From: an uncultured Pseudoflavonifractor sp.
GTDB taxonomy: Bacteria; Bacillota_A; Clostridia; Oscillospirales; Oscillospiraceae
Assembly: GCA_947575475.1 (NCBI GenBank)
Contig: CANPNN010000088.1
Span: 1-5,861 of the forward strand
Length of the DNA stretch: 5,861 nucleotides
Direction: 5' to 3'
Shown: positions 5,699 through 5,861 of the stretch, in pieces
How positions within the stretch are numbered: position 1 is the stretch's first letter
Layout: each line of letters begins with the position of its first letter
Made by a program: the position numbers and the translations under genes
Notes under the pieces: generated by a model
What the model saw: the letters and a program-made list of their open reading frames with translations, nothing else
Told to the model about the DNA's origin: nothing
Databases searched by the model: none

Positions 5699-5861
5699 AC
5701 TCCGAATCTTTAAGGGCATAAGACCAGTGGAAGGAAGGAGGAGCTACGCTACAACCGTAAAGAGCCCCAACCTTGCTATACTGTCCCTCGAATGAAAACC
5801 CTAAGGTTACGCCCACTATTCACCGGCGGCCCCCACAAAACGACCCGTCGTCCCTCTTGCG

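Larger units (their letters stand above)
5600..5861. other. Right-end intergenic region without a convincing gene, rich in inverted repeats
   Basis: No recognisable protein, tRNA or rRNA was found. A 64-codon frame on the minus strand (5816-5622) has no recognised domain and no good ribosome site, so I do not call it a gene. On the plus strand a short frame starting GTG near 5726 ends after about 22 codons, and another stays open to the window edge without a supported start. The region holds CCCGGCCGGG (5629-5638), a GC hairpin (5652-5668), an 11-bp hairpin (5672-5698), AACC/GGTT at 5797-5808 and ACGACCCGTCGT at 5840-5851. The density of symmetric elements suggests a structured RNA, the 3' end region of a neighbouring unit, or a dispersed intergenic repeat. 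These cannot be told apart from this window. Confidence 0.5.

Noticed and set aside
5671..5770. A possible tRNA, tmRNA or riboswitch suggested by the hairpin and the GGACTCCGAATC stretch.
   Set aside because: No cloverleaf could be built: the bases flanking the CTCCGAA loop do not pair, there is no T-loop GGTTCGA motif and no acceptor stem. No tmRNA start or T-box motif is present.
5622..5816. A 64-codon minus-strand frame upstream of pyrG.
   Set aside because: No good ribosome site, no recognised domain, several hairpins inside it, and it ends almost at the pyrG promoter. I treat it as part of the structured intergenic region.

Overview
The window looks like ordinary chromosomal DNA from a high-GC Gram-positive (Bacillota) bacterium. 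A Clostridia/Oscillospiraceae-type gut anaerobe is my best guess. The reasons are the GC-rich coding regions, AT-rich promoters, strong AGGAGG ribosome sites with 7-8 nt spacing, tight hairpin terminators, and a two-subunit iron-sulfur L-serine dehydratase in the order sdaAB-sdaAA, as found in Firmicutes. The lineage is an inference from style, not from a marker gene.

Layout. (1) Positions 1-1115, minus strand: the N-terminal half of the transcription accessory protein Tex, cut by the left window edge, with its own promoter near 1153-1181. (2) Positions 1228-2130, minus strand: a 300-residue CorC/HlyC-type protein with one membrane segment, a CBS pair and a transporter-associated domain, closed by a hairpin terminator at 1191-1223. 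(3) Positions 2131-2329: a divergent control region holding extended -10 promoters for both directions, a 29-bp inverted repeat and a perfect 12-bp palindrome. (4) Positions 2330-3850, plus strand: sdaAB and sdaAA, 3 nt apart and probably translated together, encoding the two halves of the [4Fe-4S] L-serine dehydratase that turns L-serine into pyruvate and ammonia. (5) Positions 3853-3889: a 16-bp hairpin serving as a two-way terminator between the convergent sdaAA and pyrG. (6) Positions 3888-5498, minus strand: pyrG, CTP synthase, with a near-consensus promoter (TTGACA-17-TAAAAT) and a short leader with two hairpins. (7) Positions 5600-5861: no convincing gene, but several inverted repeats. 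It may be a structured or dispersed intergenic element, and it is the least explained part of the window.

The genes appear to be separate transcription units: tex, the CorC-like gene, sdaAB-sdaAA and pyrG. They are housekeeping or central-metabolism functions with no obvious shared pathway. I found no tRNA, rRNA, CRISPR array, transposase, phage gene or defence system, and nothing that clearly amounts to a new biological system. The points most worth a second look are the structured region at the right end, the pyrG leader, and the symmetric elements between the divergent CorC-like and sdaAB genes.
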